64,000 nucleotides of DNA from Zygnema cylindricum (GCA_037447655.1 JBBHKE010000354.1:1-64000), one strand, 5' to 3'. Shown: positions 35,131-47,520, counted from the stretch's first letter. The notes: a model not told the origin generated them from the letters alone. Translations and numbers: made by a program.

Positions 35131-35516
35131 ATTTCGTGTGGAAAATGGTAAACCAATGAGTGAATTGCCGGTTAAAAGGTGAGTACGGTTAGACACTTTG
35201 GAAAGTGAGTGAAATTATGAGTGTAGAGTTTGAAATATAATTTATCAGGAAGTGAGTAGCGAGCAGTCAGTGAGTGAGTAAAATGTGATAGAGACGTTAG
35301 TGAGAGAAAGTCGAAAGTGAGAAGTGAAAATGAAAAGTGAGGTACAGAAGTGAGTGTACTGTTAGTTATGAGTTGCATGTTAGTTTGGTCAGTTAGAACG
35401 TTTGGCTGTTAGTGTGAGAGTACGGTTTTATGTTTTGTGTACGGTTTTGTGTTTGAGAGGGGGGCGACCAACATCGGTGTCGCGCCTCCAAACGATTCTC
35501 CCAATGTGTGGGAGAA

Positions 35517-36245
35517 TGTTAGGATTTTGGGCGAATCGGCGTAGGCCGAAATCGCACCTAGAATGTTTGGCTCATTTCAGTGCGACAATGATGTTTCATT
35601 TCGTTTGGTACTTTTATGATTGTTCGGTGCGATCAATATTTATTTGTACGTGTATGGGACGATTTCACGAAATGTTGGTTCGTGAAGCGCGATTTGGCGT
35701 CCGCGTAATATTTCATGTTCGTGAAGCGTGACGCAAAATTTTTGTCCGCGGGAATATTTAATGTGTACGACGAAGCGGCAATACCTTTGTACGACCGATA
35801 ATGCTACCATCCTGCACGATCTTGCCACATTTTGTTTCGATTCACAGAGAGCATATTTGTCTGAGTGGAGGTAGTTTGTTGATGCAGGTTGAATATGTTT
35901 AAGGAATGTTTGCAATGTATTGATTTTAGTTGTACTTGTTCTTTATCATTGTATTGAGTATTTAGTGAGTGAGTAGAGTTAGGAAATATATCTATCAAAA
36001 TGTATTCAGTGTGAGTGTGAGTGTGAGTGAGAATTAAGTGTTCGATGTGAGTTAGGAATCTGAGTGAGTTAGATTGGTAAGAGTGAGAGATTGTTTTGGA
36101 AAACCTTTAGCTTAATATATTTATATTTTGTCGATGTGATATGTTATGAAGTGATTGAGATTTATTTATGTGAAAGCTTTCGCTGTGCATTATCTTGGTT
36201 GATCACTGAAAAGTGAGTCGATCCTTGTTTTGTTTTCTTTTAACA
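35517..36245 (+). repeat. 3' LTR of element 4
   Basis: 729 bp, ends TTTTAACA at 36245. Differs from the left LTR by substitutions and small indels. Confidence 0.82.
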
Positions 36246-36851
36246 TAAATGTCAAGCGTGTACGGAAAAAAAATCGTTGAGGTCGCGGACCTCCAATATC
36301 ATTCATGGGTCCTTTGCAAAAAAGTACGACGTTCTCGTCTCTCCCCATCTTTTTCATTGACTTTTCCTATTTCTCTCATCTTTAAATGAAATGCACCAAT
36401 AATTGTATCAAATGAAAGATATATATGTATATATATTTTTTTGATATGTTTGGTATCATTTTGATGGCATATCGAATGATAAAAGGTAAGAAAAAGAAAT
36501 TGGGAAGGCATGGCGGATAGTGTACGTGTTGATGATGTCACAAGGTAGCATGACTTTGCAATGTCACAAAGCCTTAAACATCTACAATGTCACAAGAAAC
36601 TCAACGTCTACAACCGTTGTCGTTTTTGTAGACGTCACTAATTTTAGGATGTTTCGTAGCTGTCTACATTTCGTTTCCTACTATTGTAGGCTGTCTCACA
36701 ATTTATAGATGTCTACAATTGTCACATATTTGAAGTAATGAAGGCGTAAGTAATTGTCGACATATGAACAGTTTGAAAAGTACACTGTAAAATATGCGCT
36801 AAAATCCAAAGTAACAATTTAAAATTTCAGTTACATGGGCACACACCCTTA

Positions 36852-37143
36852 AACGCAATTTAGAGAATAACGCGAAATGAAACAACTTCAAATGAAAATG
36901 CTAAAAGTCTTCTACGGATAAATTTACTCACACGAAACGAAAAAAAACCTTCCAAGATAATAAAATGCACCTCGTAAAAATATTTATGAAATTAAATGAT
37001 ATGTCGTCATCAAACGCGACCAAATCAAGCCATAGTATTTGACGACACCAACATGTGCTTTCAGAGTGGAGCTCACGTGAAGTGAAAAACTGTATGCGCA
37101 TAACACTTTTATTTTCATGTGGTTGCCGCAATTTTGTTACTGT
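36852..37143. other. Spacer between MITE and element 2; ends in a repeat also seen at 23852 and 44420
   Basis: No gene. About 37050-37143 (and on beyond element 2, from 43535) resembles the inverted sequence of 23852-23985 and the direct sequence 44420-44552, including AGTGGAGNT and TTGCCGCAATTTTG. Confidence 0.35.
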
Positions 37144-38151
37144 TGAAACTCTGAGACCTCCATTGATACTCAGAGTAGGCAGCTTTACTAGAAGCCCCTA
37201 GGATAGCCTCAATCCCTTAGTTTTGTATGAGTATTACTGACACCCTGACACGATACAGACTAATCAAAATTAACACCTTAGTAGAGTAGACTCCCTTGAG
37301 TCAGCTACAAAAAGAATCATTGAATTTGCTCCCTTGAGCAGTAAATTATCAATGGTCAAAGATGACCTTTTATGCAGAAGCTCTCTAAGAGAGAGGCGGC
37401 TACTTCTACTTCTCCTAAGTCCTGAACCCCTCCCTAATCCCTCGACTACTGATATACAGGACTGTACAGGACCAATCAAATCACTGTATAGTACAGAAAG
37501 GTACTTGGCTCGGAGTACTTTCTGTACGGCTATTGTACGACATGGCCCTAAAGACAACCCCTGTCATATCTGAGTTCGCCATGGTATGTCCTCGAGATGC
37601 CACTATCCAATGTCATGTTGCCACCTGTCTCCTTGTGTGGCGGCGACCGCAAACCGCCAAATCATTCATTCCACAATGTCAACATCTTCCTCTGCCGTTC
37701 GATTGATATCGACCTTGATTCAAGGACGTTTAAAATACAAGTAGTATTTTGCAATGTAACTCTGTCTCTATGTGATTGTGGTCCGTTCGTCAGTTAAATG
37801 AACTTCTATATTTCCACATCTTTAAGCAGCTATCATACCCTATATACTTCAGCACAGGTCCTAGTCTATAGGCCAAAGCTACCCGCTACAAGCAAATTGA
37901 CAAACGGTAGGTACCACGATCAAATCCTGGGTCCGTCAACCTTTTTGGTAAGTTTACCAAAAGGACTGCCTTCTAACTCTAGGGGAAGCATAGGCAGCCA
38001 TGGCTCTAGCTTCCTCTCCAACGTGCACTGACTACGGCAAGTATGGGGGCTAGAGAGAGAAGTTAGAAGCAGGCTGCCTCTGCTTTTTTCTCCTCATTTT
38101 AGATCAATTAAGAAACCTAGAAAGTACATAAGAAACCTTTTAATTTCAACA
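37144..38151 (-). repeat. 3' LTR of element 2
   Basis: About 1 kb, followed by the polypurine tract (minus AAAATAACGG). Includes a T-arm-like motif at 37914-37930. Confidence 0.82.
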
Positions 38152-38947
38152 CTACCGTTATTTTCTAGTTATTTTTAAGTTTAAATCCATACTTCTCTCT
38201 GCAAAAAATTAATTTAGGAGAATGCACCGGTTTTATCATCATGTCTGCCACCATCTCAATGTGTGGTCTTTACTATAAACTTATTATTTTGTTCTCCAAC
38301 TTTTCCCTGACAAAGCTAAGTTTGATATTCATGTGCTTTGCTTAAAAGTGATGTTTAAGATTAGCAACAATTGTAATTGTTGCTTGATTATCACAAAATA
38401 TTTTCTGAATTCCACTTTTAAGATGCCCAAATACACCAAGCAATGATTTGACCCACATCAATTCCTTCACAGCAGAGCAAGATGCCATATACTCTGCCTC
38501 CAAGGTGGACTGAGCAATGACCTTTTGGTGCTTATTGCTCCATCAACAAGCACCATTCCCCACATAGAACACATATCAGATGTACATCTTCGCATTGGAG
38601 CATCCCCATAGCTGGCATCACTCCAAGTGGTGATATCAGTATTTTCCCCACCCAGATGCAGCCTTAGATCCCTAGTTTCTATGACATATCTGGAAACCCT
38701 CTTAACTGCTTCCCAATCCCTTTTGGTAGGAGCATCCAGACTCCTACTTAGCACTCCTACAGCTGTTGCAAAATCCGGCCTGGTAGAATTCATAAAATAA
38801 ATTAGACTGCCTGTATGGGATAGTCTGCATAAACTTCTTCTCTTCAGAACCTATTTCATCATCTAGAATTAGGATGTCTCCTTTCTCACTCCTCTCACTT
38901 TCCTTCTTTAGATCCATAGGAGTTGTACAACTGTTGGCTTTTTCCAT
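38152..38947 (-). pseudogene. Element 2 RT C-terminus and RNase H (degraded)
   Basis: 38744-38947 and 38467-38793 give the RT tail and RNase H (RPDFATAVGVLSRSL, DWEAVKRVSRYV, then TTWSDASYGDA). The RNase H tail follows to 38230. Several frame changes. Confidence 0.7.
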
Positions 38948-39709
38948 CTAAAATTTTTCCAACATATTTCCAATTGCCTCTTTCTGAGTTAGTCTAATTA
39001 TTCTCTTTTCTCTATCTCTCTCTCTACTTGTATTCCCAAAATATACCTTGCCTCCCCCATGTCGTTCATCTCAAATATTCCCTTTAAATTTGTTTTTAGT
39101 TTGTTGATTTTCTCCATTGACTTACTCAAAACAAGCTAATCATCAACCAAATTGCAATAAAGATGACACCTTTCTCATCTTGAAAGACATAAATTGAATG
39201 ATTTCAGCTGATCCGGATGTATCCCTGACCGGTTAGGAACTCATCAAGTTTCTTGTTCCATTGTCTGGGCGCTTATTTCAAACCATAGATAGATTTGATC
39301 ACCTGGCATACCTACTTTCCTCTTGTTCCACGAATCCTTCCGGTTGTCGCATGAAGATCTCGTCTAATTTTCCATGGAAGAAGGTTGTCTTGATGTCCAT
39401 CTCGTGTACTCCCATGTCTTCTGCAGTTGCCAAACTGAGAAGTATCCGGACCGAGGCAAATCTGACGACCGGAGCAAAGGTTTCTTCGTTGTCTATTCTC
39501 TCTTTCTAAGTAAAACCTTTGGCCACTAACCGGGCCTTATACGGCTCAATAGTATTATCTAGATTTAGTTTTAATTTGAAAACCCACTTACATCCAATTG
39601 GTTTTTGATCGGGTGGACAGTCCACCAACTTCTGTGTATCAGCTGCAATGATTGAAGCCATCTCTTCATTGATGGCCGTCTTCCACCCGTTTCTCTCCGG
39701 GCAGTTCAT
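38948..39709 (-). pseudogene. Element 2 reverse transcriptase (degraded)
   Basis: 39506-39709 reads KTAINEEMASI then PIGCKWVFKLKLNLDNTIEPYKARLVAKGF. Further downstream an EMDIKTTFFHG-like segment and an LVDD at about 39140 (for YVDD) are readable between stops. Confidence 0.7.
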
Positions 39710-40202
39710 TGCCTCTCCATATGTTTGAGATTCATCCGGGTGAAACAGCTTGGTTACCTTGTAGTTAACTTGTTTCTCTTGAAGCCTTTTGCTGCTCCTT
39801 CTCTCTCCCGCAAAATCTGCGGCCGGAATAGATGGTTCCCGTGGATTCTTGAATAGATGGTTCCCGTGGATTCTTTCGAATCACCACGGTTTCTCCCCTG
39901 TCCCTCGGATCTATATCCGTTTATACCACGTCTTCCGCTTCATGTATAGGTGTCACCGGTGTTTCCAAGTCTAAGTCTTTCTCGGTCTTTTTTGAACCTG
40001 CAAGAATATCATCCGAACTTGCGAGAGTATCATCTTCTTGGAGACCTGGATACTTAGAAAGATGAAAGTCATCATAATTGCTTGACTCAAATTTGATTCT
40101 GACTGACTTGAGGATTTGAAGGGATCTATCTACTTCCCTTCATCCATAGCTACCAGGTGCTTTACTAGAATCATATTATTCTATCTTTAGATCATACACT
40201 CG

Positions 40203-41093
40203 TTACCCTTTTACATCCTCATCATATCCCAGCAAGTATCCAGGTTTCTCTTTAGGGTATAGTTTCCAGTTAGATTTATCTGTATCTAAACTGAATAATT
40301 TACTACCAAAAACCTTTAAGTGAGATAGATCTTGTTTTTGGCCGGTCCATCTCTCATATCGAGTTTGGCCTTTCACCGCCAAAGTAAGTACTCTATTTCT
40401 CAAATAATTAGCACAATTCTTAGCTTCGGCCCAAAATCATTTTCCTATTCTGTTATCTGACAATATACTCAGGGCACATCATTTGGTGTCCTATTCAATC
40501 TCTCGGCAACATCATTCTGTTCCTGGTTTTTCGGAAATGTCTTTTGATGTTGCACACCATCCTCTCTTAAAAACTCCTCAAACTGATTAGAGGTATATTC
40601 CCCTCCATTCTCACTTCTTACTCTCTTTATTGAGGTCTTATGAAGCTTCTCAGCCCATGCCTTATATTGTTTGAAGTACTCAAGAGTTTTTGAGTTGTTT
40701 TTCAAAAAATATACTCAAGAGTACCGAGACCAATCATCAGTAATGGTTACCATAGATCTTTTCGCTCCGGGTGATGGCACTCTTGCCGGTCCCCAAATGT
40801 CCGTGTATACCAAATCAAGAACTTTTTCTCATTTTTAGGTTACTTCTTTTAGAAATGGTAATCTATGTTCTTTACCCTGAGCACACCCAGTGCAATCACT
40901 TAAATTCTCATTTTCCCCAAAGCGTAACTACTCCCATCTTTTTCATTTCTTTTAGCTTTTCTAGATTCACATGCCCAAGTCTCTTATGCCACAATATAAT
41001 ATCATTGACACCAGCATAGTAAAGTTTGAGTTTTTCATTACTTAAAGCAAGCGTGAACATTCCTTGGCTACCTATCTCAGCAGTGAAATACAC
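40203..41093 (-). pseudogene. Element 2 integrase (degraded)
   Basis: The zinc-binding start is at 40908-41093 (WHKRLGHVNLEKLKEM). The core is at 40469-40705 with RSENGGEY, where the usual catalytic Asp of DNGGEY is Glu, and NQEQNDVAERLNRT. The C-terminal domain is at 40203-40403 (LKVFGSKLFSLD, PGYLLGYDED). Interrupted by stops. Confidence 0.72.
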
Positions 41094-42528
41094 ATCTTCC
41101 TCAAAACAAGCTGTAAAAACTCATTTTTTGGTGCTAGTTTCAAAACCTTTATCATCTAATACAGATGTAGAGATAAGGTTTTTGTTTAGCTCCGGGATAA
41201 AAAATACATCGTGAATGTAACTATTGAGGTTTTCCCTTCCACTATGACTTTCAGATCTACCGATCCTACATAAGTAGTGGTAACTACCCTCCCATCCCCA
41301 TATTCAATCTCTACTGTAACAATCTTTCTCAGCTCAGCTTAGTGAAAAGATGCTTATCCTTGTACATGTGCATGGAGGCACCTGAATCCACAATCTAGCC
41401 CCCTTCACCTTTCAGTCCACTGAAAGCACATTTTTGCTTCCGTGGAATTTCGACTTCTGTCTTTGCCTTCAACTCCTCATCTAAAAGAAGTTTGTCGTCC
41501 TCCTCATTGGATTCCTCCTCAAGTACGTGTGTGACAAGTGCCTTTTTCTTCCCTCGTGGTTGTCCCCGAGTCTGCCCCTCCTTTATCTGAAGCTCGGTCA
41601 GTTTGGTCCATTCCGCCATGTAATGTCCGAGTTTCTTGCAGAAATGACAAAGCCCCTTAGTTCCCGTTGTTTCGGACTCATCAGATTGATTTTTCTGGTC
41701 TTCCCCTCCATGACTTCCAAGGGGTTTTCGTGAATCTTTGTTTCTCCAACTTGCTCCAACTGCCATGGCTTGTCCATTGTTAACTCCCCTTCAGACCTCG
41801 ATTGTATTCTCTCGGACGAGGATCATACCAACTACCGATTTCCATATCCACTTAGAGTCGGACAGATATTGTACCCAATTCACAATGTTCTCATATTCAT
41901 TGCGTAGTTTCGTGAGTAAGCAGTGAACCTTTGCCTTCTCGGTTTTTACCTTTCCGGCACACTCTAACTCTATAAAAAGTATAGCCAACTCGTTGTTGAA
42001 ATCGAGCATCTTATCTCCTTTGTGAAAATATCCATTGATCTTTTGTTCTGCCAGCTGCTGTTCCTAAATTTTACCGCTCCGGTACAACTCTATAAGCGCA
42101 TCCTAGAGATCGGATACCCTTTCCACCTACAAATGAGGACCTGCGAGTTATTGTGTAAGATGATGGAGGATAAAATGCTTGGCCGCCATGTTATTGTAGT
42201 CTCAAGTATCGATGTTATTTTTCTCATTCCTGAGAATAAGAGACACGAAAACATAACCGGTTGCTATAGGTGTGGTTTTCTCTTTTTCTTTCCCTTTATG
42301 CATCACGATGCTTTCTCCGTCTTTTGAGTACTTTGATGGTGGTGGATCTTATTTCCTACCAAATCTGCTTCCTCCAAACCTTGAAGGAATAGCAGGACCG
42401 GATGGGCGCTTTACTCGCCCACGCAGTATTCCCCAAAATATTTTCTCACATAGTGCTCCCATCATCATACTCTCCTACTAGATTAACCCAGTCTCATTGA
42501 ATTTCAGTACCCTAGAGGGTGGGCCCAT
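41094..42528 (-). pseudogene. Element 2 gag and protease region (degraded)
   Basis: The frame opens at the ATG inside the PBS (42526-42528) as MGPPSRV, with stops soon after. 41791-42009 (FNNELAILFIELECAG, LLTKLRNEYENIVN) is the gag core. 41395-41766 has a CCHC-like knuckle with its last Cys changed to Trp (CHFCKKLGHYMAEW). The protease region is recognisable only in fragments near 41100-41390. Confidence 0.68.
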
Positions 42529-42532
42529 AATC
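42518..42532 (-). other. Half-tRNA PBS of element 2 (one change)
   Basis: GATTATGGGCCCACC on the minus strand, abutting the LTR end TTTCA. Confidence 0.72.
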
Positions 42533-43529
42533 TGAAACTTTAAGACCTCCATTGATACTCAAAGTAGGGAACTTTACTAGATGCCCCTAGGATAGCCTCA
42601 ATCCCTTAGTTTTGTATGAGTATTAGTGACACCCTGATAGAATACAGACTAATCAAAATTCACACCTTAGTAGAGTAGACTCTCGTGGGTCTGCTACAAA
42701 AAGAATCCTTGAATTTTCTCCCCTTAGCAGTAAATTATTAATGGTCAAAGATGACCTTTAATACAGAAGCTCTCTAAGAGAGAGGCGGCTACTTCTAATT
42801 CTCCTAAGTCCTAAACCCCTCTATAATCGCTCTACTAATGATGTACAGGACCAATCAAATCACTCTACAGTACAGAAAGGTACTTGGCCCGGAGTACTTT
42901 ATGTATGGCTATTTTACGACATGGCCTTGAAGACGACCCCTGTCATATCTGAGTTCGCCATGGTATGTCCTGAAGACGGTGCTATCCAATGTCATGTTGC
43001 CACGTGTCTCTTGGTGTGGCGGCGACTGCAAACCGCCAAATCATTCATTCCACGATGCCAGCTTCTTCCTCAACCGTTCGATTGATATCGACCTTAATTC
43101 ACGGCTGTTTAAAATACAAGTAGTGTTTTTCGATGTAACTCTATCTCTATTTGATTCTGGTCCGTTTGTTAATTAAATGAACATCTATATTTCCACATCT
43201 TTAAGTAGTTATCATACCCTATATATTTCATCACATGTAATAGTCTATAGGCCAAAGCTACCCGCTAGAGGCAGATTAACAAATGGTAGGTACCAGAATC
43301 AAATCCTTCGTCCGTCAACCTTTTTGGTAAAATTACCAAAAAGATTGCCTTCAAACTTTAGGGGAAGCATAGCCAGCCATGGCTCTAGCTTCCTCTCCAG
43401 CCTTCAGTGACCATTGCAAGTATGGGGGCTAGAGAGAGAAGTTAGAAGTTGGCTCCCTCTGCTTTTTCCTCCTCATTTTAGATCAATTAAAACCTAGAAA
43501 ATACATAATAAAACCTTTTAATTTCAACA
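42533..43529 (-). repeat. 5' LTR of element 2
   Basis: About 1 kb, ends TTTCAACA at 43529; a T-arm-like motif lies near 43294-43310. Confidence 0.82.
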
Positions 43530-43656
43530 ATTGTAAACTTCGGTTAACCGTTTGAACTGCTCATTTTCTCATGACTATGGACGTTCATAAGCGCCGCAAG
43601 TTTTCTATCAGTTGTTACGATTCTCGAAAATCATGAAATTTAATGTAATGATATAA

Positions 43657-44361
43657 GGGCGTGTTCCCATGTGTTGAAGTAAGGGTTTTTTTTGCGTCGT
43701 TCACACAGAAAATGGTAGTTCCAATGAGAAAAATTACGCTGTACGAAAAATGGGCAAAAACTCAAATACATTTTGCGTCATCTTGAAACTTGAAAGGTAG
43801 GGCGATTTGACAGTTTAATTATCGCGACCCACTTTCATCTCATCTTCACACTTGCACTGGAATCTATTTGCTACCTGTGTTTATCAAAATACTTCCCTGT
43901 TGACGAATAAAAACCAGGATTGCACGCTTCAAAATTTTTAATTTTATTTTTTTCACTTATGAGAATACACAAAAAAAAATGTTTGTCCGTTTCCTTATGT
44001 TTGTCAACGTGGGGGCGTCTACACATATCATTTTGTAGACTTGGGCAATTGTTTATGTTGTCCACTTCTGGGGGTCTACAAATGTCCGTTGGCGTCGATA
44101 ATTGTCCTTGTATGTCAAGGGCTTGTTGCGGCGTACAAATCTCCACAATTTGTTCGGAGATCATTACCATCTACAAATGTCCGCAGTTTGTAGGCGTCTA
44201 CATGTGTCGCAAGTATTGGCGACCTGTACAACTGCCACATATTCGAAATAATCAATGCGCAAGTAACGATTCACATAGGCACACTTTGAAAAGTACACCG
44301 TAAAATCAGCGCTAAAATCCAAAATAACGTTTCAAAATATCAACTACATGGGAACACGCCC
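43657..44361. mobile_element. PIF/Harbinger-like MITE (705 bp), TSD TAA
   Basis: Terminal inverted repeats GGGCGTGTTCCCATGT / ACATGGGAACACGCCC, flanked by TAA at 43654-43656 and 44362-44364. The interior has repeated GTCTACAAATGTC-like motifs. No transposase ORF; the open frame 43920-44303 is repeat-derived. Confidence 0.85.
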
Positions 44362-44970
44362 TAATTATACTAAATTAATGTAATAATGTAATGTAACGGT
44401 TCCAAATTAAATATCAAACTTGCAGCTATTGAAAACCAACACGTTCTCTTAAAGTGGAGTTAACGTAAAGTGAGAAAGTGTTTGCTCGCAACTCTCTTGT
44501 TTACTTTTGGCGCAATTATATTACCATAAACATGGGCCTACCATGTGAACTTTGAAAGAACTACCATCGAGATGGTATGCGGTGGAAGCACACAAAATAC
44601 ATAAAACTGGCCACAAAAATAACTTTATATAAAAAGATGGTGGAAGCCTTATTACAAGGCTTTTTCCATTTTTCTCAATTTTCCCTCTTTCACTCTATCA
44701 ACTCACAATAGTGGACCCAAAGCTAAGTCCAGGATAATCAAATCAGCTAGCATATTCTACATAAATAGCTACCACAATAACGTGCCGTGCACGAAGGAAA
44801 TACATAGGCGACAACTTCGGGAAAATGGTTCGCGGGAAGAAGAAAGCACGCAAAATAGGTGACAAACGCGCTTTCACCTTCAAGAGAATAAAAGAAGAAA
44901 CATATAGTTTTGTGCATCGTACGCCACAAAACATCAAACAATAAATTTCGTGCGCCGTACGCGCACAAAA

Positions 44971-46202
44971 TGTTGAAATTCAAGTATTTTCTAGGTTTAG
45001 AGATTGTAAAATAAAACTCAAAGAGGAGACACTGACAACCTGCCTCTAACTCTTCACTCAAGTCCCCACACTTGTGACAACCTGCCTCTAACTCTTCACT
45101 CAAGTCCCCACACTTATCGCAGTCACTGAAGACTTGAGGAGGAGTTCGATCCATGGCTACGTAGGCTGTCCAAAGAGGACAGGAAGGCAAATCTTGATAG
45201 TGATACCTAAAAGGTTTGACAGACCTAGGATTTGATACGGGTACTTGTCGTCCGTCAAACTATGCGTTAGCTTTATCCTATAAGTCTAGGACCAGTGCCA
45301 AAGTATAATAGGTTTGACAAATATTTAAATTGTTACACGTAGACTAGTTCGTTTAGCTGGAAAAGGTTACGTAATGCATAAATACAACTTTGTATAGTAC
45401 GGAGTACGGTTTAATGTATTATATGAAACGGATACAGCGCATTTATTTCGAACGCGAAACTAATACCGGACGTATATTTTCAACGACTATAATTGTATCC
45501 GGTTTTGATCGGACGGCCATGATAGGCGCTGCGATCATGGAATGTGTACTTTTGGCGTTTAATATTCATCGCCACATCATGTGACACGTGGCACAACAAC
45601 GTTGGATTGCAGCAACTCTAAAGATTACGGGAACTAATCCGGATATGAAATGTGTCAACATTTTGGCCATGTCGTACGATGGCCGTACAGAAAGTACATC
45701 AGCACTTGTACTTTTTTGTACGACATAGTAATTTGATTGGTGCCATACTTCAATAGATAGAGCTTAACAGAGAGATAGGACTTAGAATATTTTTGGTAGG
45801 TAGCTGCCTCTCCCAGAGAGCACCTTGTATAAATGGTCAACTTTGGCTAGTCATAACTATCAATTTACTTGACCATTTTTAGTAATTCTTTTTGCTGCAG
45901 ATTCACAAGAGTCTAGTCTACACAAGGTTGTAGTCGTTCATAGTTTTTTCCAACCAAGGTGGCTGCATTTCTAAGGGAAAGTCAAAGTGGGTGAATATGT
46001 TCAAAACTCATATTCTAACTTTGTATTATGTGGTGGAACTGAGCACACTGAGAGTCTTATTACACAAGGGTGAAGTCGTAATGGTGTTCTAATTTTCAAG
46101 GGGTTAATCATTTGGGTTTATATCAAGTTGGAGTCGGCACTATCTAGATTAGCTTCTTTTGGATATGCGATTTTTGTGGGCAATGGAGGACACACCGTTT
46201 CA
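44971..46202 (+). repeat. 5' LTR of element 5 (1232 bp)
   Basis: Contains a 42-bp tandem duplication (units starting at 45033 and 45075) that is absent from the right LTR. Confidence 0.86.
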
Positions 46203-46217
46203 GGTTATGGGCCCACC
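46203..46217 (+). other. Half-tRNA PBS of element 5
   Basis: GGTTATGGGCCCACC directly after the LTR end TTTCA; the match to the initiator tRNA extends one more base (A at 46218). The ATG at 46207-46209 opens the gag frame. Confidence 0.85.
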
Positions 46218-47520
46218 ATCAAGGGTGCCTATGTTTGATGGAACAGGCTTCACTTAATAGGGATTAATGATGGAGGGATTGCTTTTGGAAAATTACTTAT
46301 GGGGAATTGTTTCAAGACAAGTGAGGTGTCCGCCACCAGGCTTTCGAGGAACTCACTATGGAAAATCATTAGGGGCTGCCTAGAAAACTAACCGAAGTTC
46401 AGGTGCAACGGAAGTTGAAGGGAAAATCATTGCCTTGGAAGGTGAAAATTGGGAGAAGGGAAAAGGAACACCGATGGTGAGGGGAGCTAGGCACTCGACT
46501 ATGGTTCCACTGGTAGGGGTTACAACTTAAACTGAAAAAAGTGACGGTAAATCTGGGAGTATACAAATACCATAACAAAACATCTCATACTTTGAAACGT
46601 ATCTAAGTCTATAGCTATCATTCATATAAATTTAACGAAGTCTTCAGAGATATGGGAAGCTCTAGTTCAGATTTATAAGAGTGAGACAATACAGAGGCAC
46701 CAGTTAGTAAAACAAGAAATAATGGCCTATGATTATAAAGGCGGTAGCATGATATAGTTTTGCAATGATATTGTTGCGTTATATGTTGAGCTAGCTAGTG
46801 CGAGATATGTAGAATCTGAGGAAAGAAAGATTAACACACTAATTATGAAACTCGTTGATGAGTACGAAAACATAATTAACCGTATGCACGAAATGGATGG
46901 CTCTTCATGGACTTAGAGCATTACCATGGGAATAATTCTTGTGAGGGAAAGCACTTTGGAGCTTTGTAGGGGAATTGACTGGGTGAATGCATTTACAGCT
47001 GGTGGTGATTAGCAGAAGAGGTATGAGAGGAACAACGGTGACGAGAGTAAGCGTGATGAGAGGAAGAAAGACAAAGGTAAACCTTATCGGAACTTTGGTA
47101 GAAACAAAGGGAGAGGAAAAGAAAGGGGAGCTTTGAATAAAAAGGGTTTGCTTCTTTTGTAGGGAACTGGGTCATTATATAGAGAAATGCCCTTGTTTGG
47201 AAGAACTTAGAAGTTTGAATGTCAATGTGGAGGAAGAAGAGGAAGAGGAGAAAGAGGACGAAGATATTTTGGAGCTTCTCCCCATAAGTAGTATGGGGAA
47301 AAGAGAAAAGCACACAGAAATTCCACGAAAGCAACAGTGTGCTTTTGGAGGTATAAGGGAAGTAAAGATAGAAGAGATACTTGAGGGAGTTCAAAATATT
47401 GAGGATAGTTTTATAGATATTTTGGAAACTGAAAACTGGTTAGAAAGGGAGACTTCAATGGATTCAAAGGATAGGGGAGAAGGGGAATATTAAATGAAAG
47501 GTTTAGGGGAGGAGGAATAT
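46207..47520 (+). pseudogene. Element 5 gag (degraded)
   Basis: Starts MGPPSRVPMFDGTGFT at the PBS ATG, then a stop. The N-terminal gag pattern continues as MMEGLLLENYLWGI. About 46760-46950 holds the UBN2 core (NTLIMKLVDEYENIIN). After a frameshift near 47150 there is a CCHC knuckle (CFFCRELGHYIEKC) and an acidic E/D tract (47197-47493), where a protease cleavage region is expected. Pol is absent; 47521-48061 shows no recognisable gene. Confidence 0.75.

Larger units (their letters stand above)
32938..36245 (+). mobile_element. Lineage I gag-only LTR element (element 4)
   Basis: LTRs 32938-33653 and 35517-36245 (TGTTARGATTTTGGG...TTTTAACA). The PBS-like TGTTATCATGG at 33656 is a decayed form of TGGTATCAGAG, again two bases from the LTR. 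A purine stretch (GTGGGAGAA) precedes the right LTR. The 1.86 kb internal region encodes only gag. It lies inside the split MITE. No perfect target duplication was found. Confidence 0.82.
24031..36848. mobile_element. PIF/Harbinger-like MITE split by two LTR elements
   Basis: Left terminus at 24031 (aggtatatttccatgt, a drifted form of GGGCGTGTTCCCATGT) and right terminus at 36848 (acatgggcacacaccc), each flanked by TTA (24028-24030 and 36849-36851). MITE sequence is present at 24031-24193, 32734-32937 and about 36500-36848. It is interrupted by element 3 (24194-32728) and element 4 (32938-36245). Comparison with the uninterrupted copies at 43657-44361 and 58385-59052 identifies the pieces. 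Confidence 0.65.
37144..43529 (-). mobile_element. Lineage II Ty1/copia element (element 2)
   Basis: LTRs 37144-38151 (3') and 42533-43529 (5'), flanked by ACTGT (37139-37143) and ATTGT (43530-43534), a probable 5-bp duplication with one change. PBS 42518-42532 is GATTATGGGCCCACC on the minus strand, one base from the half-tRNA site. The internal region keeps the full copia order gag-protease-integrase-RT-RNase H but is full of stops and frameshifts. Confidence 0.85.
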
